Source: Chitinivorax sp. B (lineage in GTDB: Bacteria > Pseudomonadota > Gammaproteobacteria > Burkholderiales > SCOH01). Taken from it: 64,000 nucleotides of DNA. Every line of letters starts with the position of its first letter. Within the stretch, counting starts at the first letter, position 1. Made by a program: the position numbers and the translations under genes. The stretch is from the NCBI RefSeq assembly GCF_005503445.1, contig NZ_SCOH01000009.1, forward strand, positions 1 to 64,000, read 5' to 3'. A model generated the notes under the pieces. It was not told the DNA's origin and searched no databases. It saw nothing but the letters and a program-made list of their open reading frames with translations. Positions 1 through 9,704 of the stretch are shown here, in pieces.

Positions 1-2016
1 GGGTGGAATGCGGCGGGGGATGCCGGCTTCGCGGAAGAGCTTGAGCATGTCGGATGACCAGAATTCAAACACTTCTACCCGCGTAGTGCCAGCTTCGAAA
101 GGTGGGCAGGCTGGGCGGCCGCTACGGACGTCAATGGTGACAGGGCGGTGCAGATTGCTGACCCGAATGGGCGATTTGCCCGGGATGAACCATGTGGAGG
201 TGGTATTGGGGCACCATGCGTTGGGTAGATCGCCACTGGCGGCACAGACGGTGACCCGCTTGATGCCGGCAGGGACAGGCCACCCGTTGAATGGTGATTG
301 TTGTTCGGCCAGGTTCAACGCATCGGCAATGCGGAAGAACAAGGGGGCAGCCAAGTCGATACCGACAAAAGCTGGGTTGCCCTCGCCATTGAAGTTACCC
401 AGCCACACTGCCAATACATAGGGGCCGGCGACACCAACAGTCCAGGCATCACGAAAGCCCCAGGAGGTGCCGGTTTTCCATGCCACCGGCCAATGCATGC
501 GGGTATCGAGCACGGCGCCATCTGGGCGCGGGTTGGCGCTGAGCATATCCAGTGTCAAATAGGCTGCCTCGGGTGATAGTAGTTTCGGGCCTGGATTATT
601 TGTCATGTTGTCGAGATAGCGTAACGGCTTGAGCTCCCCCCGGTTGGCCAGCATGGTATACAGGCCGCCCAGCTCCTCCATCGTGATCTCGCCGCCCCCC
701 AATACCAACGCCAAGCCGTAATGCTGCTCACTCTTCAATTGGGTGATGCCGGCGCTGCGCAAAAAATCGTACAGACTTGGGCGTTTCAGCTGTGAGGCGA
801 CCCATACGGCTGGGATATTGCGGCTGCGGATCAAGGCATCACGCGCGCTGATCGGCCCCATGAAACGGCCATCAAAATTCTCGGGCGAGAACGGCCCGAA
901 GGCGCTGGGTGTATCGCGCAGCATGGTCATGGGGTGCAGCACGCCTTGATCCAGCCCCATCCCAAAAATGAAGGGCTTCAATGCCGAACCGGGCGAACGC
1001 TTGGCCTGGGTACCGTTCACCTGCCCATCGATCGCCCGGTTGAAATAGTCTGCCGAGCCCACCATTGCTCGCACTCCTTGATCACGGGTGTCGATCAACA
1101 AGGCAGCCGCGTTATGTACACCCTGCGCCGCCTTTTGCTGCAGAAAACTGGCTATTTGTCGTTCAAGCAGTCGTTGCAGTTTGCTATCCAGTGTTGTGTG
1201 GACGGGGCCGGTCATCCGTTGCCGATCCGTAAGCAAGGTATCGACAAAATGAGGAGCACGAAATGGCAGGCTTTCCAGTGGTCGCAATGGCAACGGTTGC
1301 CGTGCCAGTCGGCGTTCTGCTTCGCTCAGTGGCCACGCTTCAGGCCAGCGGGCCAGCACGCGCAGTCGGGCTTTTTGCAGACGCGGTGGGCCCAGCATGC
1401 GGTCGGCACGCAGATTGGGATGTTGCGGTATTACCGCCAAGGTAATGGATTCGGGCAGGCTGAGTTTCTCTGGCGTTTTACCGAAGTAGGTCAGGCTTGC
1501 CGCCCCCACCCCTTGCAGGTTACGACCATAGGGCACCAGGTTCAGATAGGCTTCCAGGATGTCGTGCTTGCTGTAACGAGCCTCCAGCCACAATGCATAG
1601 GCGACCTGTTTCAGCTTACCCGTTGGGCTGCGGGTGTTGAGCTGATAGACCATACGCGCCAGCTGCATGGTCAAGGTCGACCCGCCTTGGCGGTTGTCGT
1701 GCGCATAGGTGCGAAACGCACCACGCAGGATAGCAACAGGATTGATGCCTGGATGCCAATTGAACCAGCGGTCCTCCTGCACCTTGACCGCTTCAATCAT
1801 ACGCGGCGAGATGTGTTCGAGCGGTGTCCATAGCCGGTACTGTTGATCACTGGCCAATGTCAGCCGTAGCAATTCGCCATCGCGCGACCAGATTGCCGTT
1901 GATTCGGGCGCAAAATGGCGCAAGGGGTCGTGCGGCCAAAGGCGAAGGACAGCCAGCACAACCAGCAAGGGGGCCATGCGACGCAGCAGAAGGCGCAATG
2001 TGGAACGAGTCAGCAA
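1..2016 (-). CDS. pbpC: Penicillin-binding protein 1C, 3' end cut by window edge
   Basis: This is a bifunctional peptidoglycan glycosyltransferase/transpeptidase (class A PBP, PBP1C type), anchored in the inner membrane and acting in the periplasm. Translating the minus strand shows the GT51 motifs EDRWFNWHPG and QGGSTLTMQ (about residues 80-117). The transpeptidase motifs follow: SALK within GSALKPF (about 344), SRN (about 395) and KTGTS (about 512). The start of the C-terminal PBP1C domain is present before the protein runs off base 1. No ATG with a good ribosome site is visible. I used the TTG at 2016; an ATG at 1977 would shorten the N-terminus by 13 residues but keep the hydrophobic anchor. 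It lies 212 bp downstream of the alpha-2-macroglobulin gene, the classic yfhM-pbpC pairing, so the two probably act together in envelope repair or defence. Identity is secure; the exact start is not. Confidence 0.9.
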   Translation of the reverse strand, partial: MLTRSTLRLLLRRMAPLLVVLAVLRLWPHDPLRHFAPESTAIWSRDGELLRLTLASDQQYRLWTPLEHISPRMIEAVKVQEDRWFNWHPGINPVAILRGAFRTYAHDNRQGGSTLTMQLARMVYQLNTRSPTGKLKQVAYALWLEARYSKHDILEAYLNLVPYGRNLQGVGAASLTYFGKTPEKLSLPESITLAVIPQHPNLRADRMLGPPRLQKARLRVLARWPEAWPLSEAERRLARQPLPLRPLESLPFRAPHFVDTLLTDRQRMTGPVHTTLDSKLQRLLERQIASFLQQKAAQGVHNAAALLIDTRDQGVRAMVGSADYFNRAIDGQVNGTQAKRSPGSALKPFIFGMGLDQGVLHPMTMLRDTPSAFGPFSPENFDGRFMGPISARDALIRSRNIPAVWVASQLKRPSLYDFLRSAGITQLKSEQHYGLALVLGGGEITMEELGGLYTMLANRGELKPLRYLDNMTNNPGPKLLSPEAAYLTLDMLSANPRPDGAVLDTRMHWPVAWKTGTSWGFRDAWTVGVAGPYVLAVWLGNFNGEGNPAFVGIDLAAPLFFRIADALNLAEQQSPFNGWPVPAGIKRVTVCAASGDLPNAWCPNTTSTWFIPGKSPIRVSNLHRPVTIDVRSGRPACPPFEAGTTRVEVFEFWSSDMLKLFREAGIPRRIPP

Positions 2017-2228
2017 GATTTGATGGCTGCCAGAAACAGCATGATTCGAGTCATACGTAAAAACAATATGGGCTGGGGTGAAAAACAGATCGCCCAGTTT
2101 GCAACAGCATTTGCAGGCCAGGCCAGCAAGCCAAAATCTGGTTACATACCGTGCAATCAGATTTTGGCCTACGCTACCAGGATCACGTGATATTGAGGCG
2201 TGTCAGGCTGGCGCCCAACCCGTCGCGA

Positions 2229-5200
2229 TCATGGTTTGATGATCTCCAGCTTACCCACCGTACCTCTTGCCACCACAGACCGGTCATACATGCCTTCTGC
2301 AAATGGTGCCGGGGTTTTGAACACGCCGGCATTGGTTGCCCGCACTTTGTAGACGAAGGTGCCCACATCCTTACCAGCCTGACCATACAGCACCAGTCGG
2401 TCATCACGCAGATCGGCAAAATCCGGCACCCAATTGGATTTGTCCGGCACGCCAATTGGTAGCGTGGGTGCCGTCTGTTCACTGGCATTTTCCTGCGCAT
2501 CTGGCTCGACTGGCTTGCGCAGTTCGATCACCGGTTCAACCCCGCCGGGCAGCAAATCCACCACCGCCACTTGCGAGATCTGATCACGCTTGGTGGCACG
2601 CAAACTGAGCTTGACCAGGAACTCGTCACCCACTTTCACTTTGCTGATGGCTTTACCGGTCAAGTCTGTGTATTCACGCGCAATTTCAATGCCCTCACGC
2701 AGTTCCGTCGCCACTTTGCGATCAAAGCCCGATTCGTTGACGGCAAAGTAAGCCGGCAGGTTGCCTTCCCGGCCGAACTTGACGCTGGCGGCAGCCATTG
2801 AAATCGCGGCTTTCGGCAAACTACCCGTCGGCAGGGTCAGCATTTTTTCGCTACCATCCCGCCCGATCTCAGCCATCGACAATTTGACGCCTTGCGATTG
2901 GGCCAAGGCAGCATAAGCATCCAGCCCTAACATCAGATAGGCGGACGACAGCGAGTTGAAGTGATTGCTGCTCATGGCTTTACCCATGTTGTCGAGCACT
3001 GTCGTCGGGATCTTGATCGCACGTTCAGGGAAGTGGCGCGACATCAGATACAGTAACTGTGCGTCATGTACCAAGCTGTCGTAATACACCCAATAACCAC
3101 TGTCCTTGCGTTTATCCGACCACGGTACGGCTTTCAGCGACTTGTCGGCCAGCTTGTCCTGCTTCAACAATTGATAGGTCGCCGCCACATAAGCCGCCGT
3201 CAGATCCTGTGTCCATTGTGGCGCAAATCGCGCATCCAGCTCCTGCTGCAAACCTGACAGCATGCCGCTGGTAACCACACCCTGCCGGGTCAGCAGGTAG
3301 ATGGCATAGGCACGCAAGCGGGCGCTACCCAGGTCTTCACCGCCACTGTTGACCAGGTTCTGCAACCAGTCATTGGCGGACTCCAGCATACCTGCTGGCA
3401 ATGTCGTACCACGTTCTTTGGCTTCGATCAGGAAGTGAACTGCATAAGCAGAGGCAAACGGTTCGACCTGTACTGACGACGACCATAGACCGAATGCACC
3501 TTGATCGTTCTGGCGGCTGCCTAGTACCCGTAATGCGGACTTGATACTGTCCTTGCCTGCAATCTTGCCTAGCTCGGGGCGACCTGCAAATACCAGGGCT
3601 GGCATCGCTTTGCTCACCAATTGCTCGGTGCAGGAATAAGGATAGCTATCTAGGTACGCCACCAAGCCCTGTGACCAGGCTAGCGGCAGAACCGACACCG
3701 TTGCATCCACCTTGCGATATTCCGGATACAGCTCGCGGGTCAGGGTTTGTGTGGCATTGCTACCATTGAATCGACCAAACGCCAATTGGGTGCGGAACGG
3801 TACAGCTGGCCGCACGCTGACACTTTCCGTCATTTTGGCGGACTTGTCGCCCAAGGTAGCAACAAACTGCAAATTACCTGCCCCCAAGGCCTCTGTCGCG
3901 CGCAGCTTGAATTCAGCCACGCCTTCTTTCTGATAGGCGGCCTGCACCTGTTTTCTACCTTCACCCACTACTGCCAACTCCTTACCACCACTCAAGACCA
4001 CAGTGATCGGGCCGGTACCACCACGCGTGTTGTTGAATACACCAACGCTGACAGTGAATTCATCCCCCGGCGCCACCATCGCAGGTACATTCGGTGTCAG
4101 GATCAAATCACCCCGGACATCGGTTGCCCCTTCATAGACCCCAATCGTTTGCGGTGTCACTGCCACCGCCATGACCCGCAGCTTACCGTTGAAGTAGTCA
4201 GGCACACGCCAAGTCAACTCAGTGCCTTGCGGGCCAACATCGACAATGCCAGACCAATATGCCACTGGGGCTTTGCGTTTGCGATTGAACGGGTTCAAGT
4301 GCTTCGAGAAGGCACCGTCCGCGTCACCGCCAGGCGCAGCGGCCTGCATCAGGCGCTGGAACTCCGGCAGAATCAGGTCGAGGATCTGGGCAGTATTCAC
4401 CTCCAACGCCCGTTTCTGGAAGAAGAAACCCAGCGGATTCGGTGTCTTGTAACGCGCAACCTGCAAAATGCCCTCATCCACCGCAAACACCACCACTCGC
4501 GACGCCTGACCCGATTTCACCTTCATCTTCAGGTTCTGTCCTGGTTTGACCACCGGTGGTGTCTCAACCCGTACCGCTTCAGTACGGTTCTTCAGGCTCA
4601 CGGCAAATGGCGTCACACCATACGACAGTGGGCTCATGAAGATTTCTTCGCTGCCCGGGTCACGCACAAACTGCACGTTGATATAACCATTACCTTCGAA
4701 ATCTTTTGGCAATACGATCTGCTGCACCGAGCTGGTCGTAGTGGTCTTGAACCAGACATGGTGATAGACCTTGTCGCGCTCGATGGTGATCAAACCTGAG
4801 CCGACATAGGGCGCACGGATGCTGACATCGATGGTTTCACCCGGTTCGAAATCCGTTTTGTTCAGTTTCAACTGCAACTCGGCATTACGGTCAAGCGACC
4901 TGCTGACATTGGCCTCACCTACCACGCTGTATTCCACGCGGTTGAGCACTTCACCCTCTTGATTGCGCAGCACCAGCATGTAATCGCCGGGCTCCGCAGT
5001 GGGCAACGCAAATTCAGTCCCGCCGGCAGCCACCTGCGCCGGCTTGGTTTCGCGGACGATATCCTTGCGGCGCGACACATATTTGTAGGTACCGCTGTCC
5101 TGCTTGGTCAGCACCGATACAAACTTCCGCTGCACCCATTCCAGTTTCAGCTCCGTCGCGGCAATGGACTGCAACTTGCGATCCACAGCCAGCCAGCGGC

Positions 5201-8141
5201 TGCTGCGAGCAGCACCGCGGTTGATATAGCCTAGGTCACCATCCGTCTTCACCCCCATCAGATAGGGCGCGCTGGACACCAATACCGAAGTCTGCGATGC
5301 AACGTTACGGCCACCTTCTGCTTCAAACACCTTGGCCAGGAAGTTCAGACGATACGTGGCAGCGCCAAAGCGTTGCAGGTCGAGCGGCAATGTCGCCTCA
5401 CCCTGATCGTCGGTGGTGGTGGCCGGGAGCTTGTCCTGCACGCCTTCCGACAACAGACTGGTGTCGTAGAACGCATAATCGCGATATTTGGCAAAGGCCG
5501 GCAATACCGGGCTCAGGCCGATTTCGCCTTCGACACGACGGCCGGCTGCCGGTGCGCCGAACAGGTGCATGGCTTTGATTTGCGCCTTCACATCTGCCGG
5601 AGCCAGCCAGCCATCCACAGGTCCATCAGCCAATTTGGCGGTGACTTTCATCCGATCCGGCTCAAAGTCACGTACCTTGACGGTTACGTTGCCGATCTGT
5701 ACATCCCTTGCACCGTTTTTCACCAAATACAGGCCCACGGTGTATTCACCGGTAGGGGAGGTTTCGGTGGTCGACCAGGAGAAGCTGTCAAAACCACCTT
5801 GCGACAACTTGATCGATTCACGGAATACGGTCGCGCCACGTGGGTCAGTCACCTCCGCCTGCAGCGGTACACCCTCCAGCCCACTACGCCAGTCTGCAGT
5901 ACGGACGATGGTGCCGATATTCACTTGCTCGCCTGGCCGGTAAATGCCACGATCCGAGAACAGGTAAGCCGACAGCTGATCTGCCGTGCTGGCATTGGAC
6001 ACACCACCCACGTCAAAGCGCGACAGATTCAACATGCGATCGCTGCGACCGATCGGCAGGAAGGACATATCGCCCTCTTTCTGCACCACATACATCGTCG
6101 GTATTTTCTCGCGCAGCAATTTGCTGGTATTGGGCAGGCGAGCGTGCCCGCTGGCATCGGTGGTTTGCGTTTCCACCGGTTGGCCATTGCGTCCCATCAC
6201 ATCCACCCGGGCACCCGCCACCGGCAGACCAGTCTGGATCGACTGCACAAATACATCCTGGCTGCCAGCCACGGCCCGTTTCACAATCACGCCCAGATCA
6301 GTCAACAGGATCAACCGGGCATCGCTGGCTTCACCGCTCTCGCCTTCGTCAGTCGACTCTCCCTCACCTTCCATGCCTTCGCCACTTTCGTCCGTGGCCT
6401 CCTGTGGCTCGCTGGTCGGTTGTTGGGCTTTACCCGTTCCGTTGAGTTTGATCAGGAACAAGCCACGCTTACCCCCCTGCTTGTCCGTCAGGTAGGGGGT
6501 GAGGTCAATACTGTCATAGACTGGCTTGCCGGGGTCGCGTGCATCCAGGTCGCGATCCTCCACATAACGATCCACCAATCGGTCCATCTCGTAATCCGCA
6601 AGATTGGGATGCGTGAACATGTTGCCACCCTGCTGCTGTACCAAATGGTGCAGTTGGTTGGGCAACAAGCGGCCGATTTCGATATTGACCTTATCCAGCC
6701 CCCGCGCCATAAAGCCAACCTTCTTCTCGCCCGTCAGCGACAGCAATGAGCCCTGGCCCAGTACTTTCAAGGCTTGTGGATAGGGTTGTACCTCCACCAC
6801 AAAACCTTGCGTCTTGCCGGATTGATAACCACCAAATGCCTGCACCCCTTCGTTGACCTGCAAGTAGAGGAATCGACCAACGGGTGCCTTGAACTTATAG
6901 CTGTGCAGCGAATTGTTTTCTTCCTCGCCCGGCACCTGCGTGATCGACAATGCACTGGCCTTGGACAACACCTGCTTACCCACCTCGCCAGCATCACCCC
7001 AGTGATACGGCGTCTTGTCGTCACGCTCTTCGGCCTTTTGGTCTGGATGGTGCTTGGGCAGCAACCAGGCCCGCACATTGCCATTCAGCGCCTTGTCTGC
7101 CACAGGCATACTACTTTCGAACAGCAGCACCTGTTCGGGCTCGAACCGTTCGTTATCCACCAGCGTCATCGAAGCATTGTCAAACCGCAAGCTGTAGCGG
7201 CCCGGAATGGTGATGGCCGTGCTGATCTCATTTTCCGTCTCGTTTCCGCCACGGGCTGACACAATGCCCTTGCCCAACGTCAAGGTCATTTTGGTGTCGT
7301 CACGCGGGATAGCCAACGAGGCGGAGTGAATGTAGGCATTCAACCTGGGTTTGTCGTAGGTAATGGTGTAACGGGTCGAATCCCCACTCAGGCCAAGGAA
7401 AGTCGCGCCCATCGCCAGATCAAGCTTGACCCGCTTTTCAAAGTTGGCGGTATCGACCGGGTGGCTGAACTGCACCGTCGCCACCAGTTTTTTCTGGCCA
7501 GCATCAACCGGGTCTTGATAGAAATCCGCGCTGGCAATCGTCACTTCAAACGGTGCGGTATCGAATTCAAATGAATACTCTTCCAACTTGGTCTGCGGAG
7601 AGAAGAAGCCTTTCTTGTCGAACTTGACCTTGAACTTGGCACCGACCGGCCAATCGGCAGTCGGCTGGAAAGTCAGCCGCTTGTCACCGTCCCAGGTCCA
7701 ATTGCCCGCCAGCTCCGGGCTCAGACTGATGCCAGTCTTGATCGGTTTGCCCACCTCCTTGATCGGTGCGACCGACTCGGAAAACTCGATCACCAACGGC
7801 TTCACCACCCACTTGTTGTCTTCCAGCGCGGTCAACGGTGGCGCCTTGACTTCGTAGCTGGTCATCTGCGGCTTGGGCAAGTGCCCATACCACCATACCC
7901 CATACCCCCCGCAGCCCAGCACAGCCAGTAGCAGCAGACCATAGAGCCCGCCCTTTTTGGGATTCGCTCGTACCCAGCCCCACAACCGCGAGCATCCTGC
8001 CCCCAGCGACAGCAACCAACCTGGCGCCTGCCAGTGCACGTCGCCAACGACCAGTTTCAGCAACCAACCGAGCACAACGAAAATCAACGAAATGAAAGAC
8101 CACAGGAGTAAGAACGGCGTCAGCAATGGGCGCAATGACAT
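2229..8141 (-). CDS. yfhM: Bacterial alpha-2-macroglobulin family protein (YfhM-like)
   Basis: At 1970 residues this is a large periplasmic protease-trap protein. The family forms a covalent thioester with attacking proteases and works alongside PBP1C. Visible parts are two N-terminal hydrophobic stretches (about residues 5-35 and 65-88), then repeated macroglobulin-type beta domains, then the thioester motif CTEQ at about residue 1503 (family CxEQ), followed by the alpha-helical thioester-domain repeats. The C-terminus resembles the receptor-binding-like domain. The anchor is odd. E. coli YfhM is a lipoprotein, whereas here the Cys near residue 79 sits in VLGC, a poor lipobox, behind two membrane segments, so a transmembrane anchor seems more likely. 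A Ser/Glu/Gly-rich acidic linker (about residues 574-610) interrupts the domain series. pbpC follows on the same strand. Confidence 0.92.
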   Translation of the reverse strand: MSLRPLLTPFLLLWSFISLIFVVLGWLLKLVVGDVHWQAPGWLLSLGAGCSRLWGWVRANPKKGGLYGLLLLAVLGCGGYGVWWYGHLPKPQMTSYEVKAPPLTALEDNKWVVKPLVIEFSESVAPIKEVGKPIKTGISLSPELAGNWTWDGDKRLTFQPTADWPVGAKFKVKFDKKGFFSPQTKLEEYSFEFDTAPFEVTIASADFYQDPVDAGQKKLVATVQFSHPVDTANFEKRVKLDLAMGATFLGLSGDSTRYTITYDKPRLNAYIHSASLAIPRDDTKMTLTLGKGIVSARGGNETENEISTAITIPGRYSLRFDNASMTLVDNERFEPEQVLLFESSMPVADKALNGNVRAWLLPKHHPDQKAEERDDKTPYHWGDAGEVGKQVLSKASALSITQVPGEEENNSLHSYKFKAPVGRFLYLQVNEGVQAFGGYQSGKTQGFVVEVQPYPQALKVLGQGSLLSLTGEKKVGFMARGLDKVNIEIGRLLPNQLHHLVQQQGGNMFTHPNLADYEMDRLVDRYVEDRDLDARDPGKPVYDSIDLTPYLTDKQGGKRGLFLIKLNGTGKAQQPTSEPQEATDESGEGMEGEGESTDEGESGEASDARLILLTDLGVIVKRAVAGSQDVFVQSIQTGLPVAGARVDVMGRNGQPVETQTTDASGHARLPNTSKLLREKIPTMYVVQKEGDMSFLPIGRSDRMLNLSRFDVGGVSNASTADQLSAYLFSDRGIYRPGEQVNIGTIVRTADWRSGLEGVPLQAEVTDPRGATVFRESIKLSQGGFDSFSWSTTETSPTGEYTVGLYLVKNGARDVQIGNVTVKVRDFEPDRMKVTAKLADGPVDGWLAPADVKAQIKAMHLFGAPAAGRRVEGEIGLSPVLPAFAKYRDYAFYDTSLLSEGVQDKLPATTTDDQGEATLPLDLQRFGAATYRLNFLAKVFEAEGGRNVASQTSVLVSSAPYLMGVKTDGDLGYINRGAARSSRWLAVDRKLQSIAATELKLEWVQRKFVSVLTKQDSGTYKYVSRRKDIVRETKPAQVAAGGTEFALPTAEPGDYMLVLRNQEGEVLNRVEYSVVGEANVSRSLDRNAELQLKLNKTDFEPGETIDVSIRAPYVGSGLITIERDKVYHHVWFKTTTTSSVQQIVLPKDFEGNGYINVQFVRDPGSEEIFMSPLSYGVTPFAVSLKNRTEAVRVETPPVVKPGQNLKMKVKSGQASRVVVFAVDEGILQVARYKTPNPLGFFFQKRALEVNTAQILDLILPEFQRLMQAAAPGGDADGAFSKHLNPFNRKRKAPVAYWSGIVDVGPQGTELTWRVPDYFNGKLRVMAVAVTPQTIGVYEGATDVRGDLILTPNVPAMVAPGDEFTVSVGVFNNTRGGTGPITVVLSGGKELAVVGEGRKQVQAAYQKEGVAEFKLRATEALGAGNLQFVATLGDKSAKMTESVSVRPAVPFRTQLAFGRFNGSNATQTLTRELYPEYRKVDATVSVLPLAWSQGLVAYLDSYPYSCTEQLVSKAMPALVFAGRPELGKIAGKDSIKSALRVLGSRQNDQGAFGLWSSSVQVEPFASAYAVHFLIEAKERGTTLPAGMLESANDWLQNLVNSGGEDLGSARLRAYAIYLLTRQGVVTSGMLSGLQQELDARFAPQWTQDLTAAYVAATYQLLKQDKLADKSLKAVPWSDKRKDSGYWVYYDSLVHDAQLLYLMSRHFPERAIKIPTTVLDNMGKAMSSNHFNSLSSAYLMLGLDAYAALAQSQGVKLSMAEIGRDGSEKMLTLPTGSLPKAAISMAAASVKFGREGNLPAYFAVNESGFDRKVATELREGIEIAREYTDLTGKAISKVKVGDEFLVKLSLRATKRDQISQVAVVDLLPGGVEPVIELRKPVEPDAQENASEQTAPTLPIGVPDKSNWVPDFADLRDDRLVLYGQAGKDVGTFVYKVRATNAGVFKTPAPFAEGMYDRSVVARGTVGKLEIIKP

Positions 8142-8855
8142 GGGCGGTTAGCCTGAAATGAGGGTAAAAGGAATAATGATCGAATTATAAGCACGTTGAC
8201 GTTGAGCTTGCGACCAGATGGCAACCGAATTCCAACCGGGTAGCCTGGCACAGCGTGCGCATCTTGCGCAACCTGCAGGCCTTGCAAGCAGAAACACGTC
8301 ATACGCGCAAACGACACCAATCAATACTGATCGATAGCATGCACTTCGTATATGTGCAGCATGTGAAGTCATTGTGAAGTCGTATGAAGTCTTTCGGCTA
8401 ACTCGCAGTCCGCGGAAAGCTGTTTTTTGAACGGAATGCCAACGGGCCGTTGATTTAGAGCCGCTAACAAAACCCAGCGAAGTGGTTCTGGTTAGGCGTG
8501 CAAACAAAGACAGTACGAGCGTACGACGAGTTTGCACAACATCACCAGAAGGGTTTTGTTAGCGGCTCTTAACGGACCAAGGGTAATTGATGGAATAGGC
8601 TGCTCACCTTTGCGCTGCCACCGTTTGCAAGCACAACGGTAGCCAATCGCAATGGCCGCGTTCGGTGCAGCCCACAATACAAACTGGATTTCAACGAAAA
8701 TTTAGCGTCACAACCGTGATCGGGACAATTCGCACTGTCAATGGCGTTGAAAAAATTGGTATCCGGCACCAGCTGCCATAGAGACCAGCTTGGGCCACGA
8801 TATTGGCCCAAGCCGATGCACCCAGCTCCAATTCACTTTTGAGGCCATACAACCC
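8142..8855. other. Intergenic region containing a MITE-like element
   Basis: About 0.7 kb lies between the alpha-2-macroglobulin gene and the racemase gene. Apart from the inverted-repeat element at 8458-8568, no reading frame here has convincing protein character. The overlapping frames on the minus strand have no ribosome sites and no family resemblance. The promoters of the two divergent flanking genes must lie here, but I could not identify convincing boxes. Confidence 0.5.
8458..8568. mobile_element. MITE-like element, 18-bp perfect terminal inverted repeats
   Basis: The ends are a perfect 18-bp inverted repeat, GAGCCGCTAACAAAACCC at 8458-8475 and its reverse complement at 8551-8568. 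The element is flanked on both sides by the trinucleotide TTA (8455-8457 and 8569-8571), which fits a target-site duplication of the TNA type. Inside, GTGCAAAC and GTTTGCAC form a second inverted pair around a small palindrome near 8515. The 111 bp could therefore fold into one long imperfect hairpin. No transposase is encoded. Ends and duplication resemble the IS5 family (IS1031-like TNA targets), which I infer as the source. It is most likely a non-autonomous element or an IS deletion derivative. Confidence 0.7.
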
Positions 8856-9557
8856 ATGACACAACATATCGGCATCGTCGCTTGCTCTGCAGAAGGCGCA
8901 GCCCTGTGCTACCGAACCATTTGCGCTGAAGCAGCTCCGTTACTGGGGGCACACGCACATCCCGAAATTTCCTTACATTCACTGTCGTTGGCAGACTATG
9001 TCGATTGTCTTGACCGTGGCGATCTTCAAGGTGTGGCTGGACTCATGCTGCGCTCCGCCCAAGCGCTGGCACGCGCCGGTGCTGATTTTCTGATCTGCCC
9101 CGACAACACCATCCATCAGGCCATGTCCTGGGTGTTGCCTCACTCACCGCTCCCCTGGCTGCACATCGCTGAAGTCGTTGTCGCCGAGGCCACCCGCAGG
9201 GGATTTGGCAAACTCGGCCTGACGGGAACACGCTGGCTGGTCGAAAGCGATGTCTACCCAGATAAACTTGCCCAGCACGGCATCGATTGGCTTCGCCCTA
9301 CCAAAAACGAACGCGAACAAATCAGCCACATCATCATGTCGGAACTGGTAAACGGCCAGTTCAACATGCAAAGTACCGCCTATTTTCAACAAGTCATTGC
9401 CCAAATGAAGGCACAAGGCTGTGATGCGGTGATTCTGGGCTGTACTGAAATCCCGTTGATCATCAACGATGAGAACTCATCCTTGCCGACGCTGGACTCC
9501 ACCCGCTTGCTTGCCCGGGCAGCATTGCAACGGGCGTTGACGACACATCCTCGGTAA
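8856..9557 (+). CDS. Aspartate/glutamate racemase family protein
   Basis: This 233-residue cytosolic enzyme belongs to the cofactor-independent Asp/Glu/hydantoin racemase family, which inverts amino-acid stereochemistry using two facing residues. The C-terminal catalytic motif GCTEI (about residue 189) is intact. The N-terminal motif reads CPDNTIH, so the position that is Cys in aspartate racemase (CNT) is Asp. E. coli YgeA is similarly asymmetric (Thr/Cys), so the protein may still be a racemase of altered specificity, or a one-sided isomerase or decarboxylase. The start chosen is the ATG that begins MTQHIGIVACS, with GAGG 12 nt upstream. An in-frame ATG at 8790 would add 22 residues with no family character. 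It ends just before a bidirectional terminator. Confidence 0.85.
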   Translation: MTQHIGIVACSAEGAALCYRTICAEAAPLLGAHAHPEISLHSLSLADYVDCLDRGDLQGVAGLMLRSAQALARAGADFLICPDNTIHQAMSWVLPHSPLPWLHIAEVVVAEATRRGFGKLGLTGTRWLVESDVYPDKLAQHGIDWLRPTKNEREQISHIIMSELVNGQFNMQSTAYFQQVIAQMKAQGCDAVILGCTEIPLIINDENSSLPTLDSTRLLARAALQRALTTHPR

Positions 9558-9651
9558 GGCCGCCATTTAACACAGATCCCGGAATTCAATGACAGCAATG
9601 GAAAACGCCGGCTGTACAAATGGGCAGCCCCTCGTCTCATCCGTTCATTCA

Positions 9652-9686
9652 AAAAACAAAGCCGGACTCTGTCCGGCTTTGTTTTT
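9652..9686. terminator. Bidirectional intrinsic terminator
   Basis: A perfect 16-bp stem (AAAAACAAAGCCGGAC and its complement) with a TCT loop has a T run on either strand. It serves both the racemase gene on the plus strand and the aminotransferase gene on the minus strand, whose ends converge here. Confidence 0.9.
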
Positions 9687-9704
9687 GCCATCAGTCAGCA
9701 ATGA

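Noticed and set aside
934-1833. 299-codon plus-strand frame near the left edge
   Set aside because: It is antisense to pbpC, whose catalytic motifs read clearly on the other strand.
5373-6749. 458-codon plus-strand frame
   Set aside because: It lies wholly opposite the alpha-2-macroglobulin gene and shows the His/Gln-rich composition of an antisense shadow.
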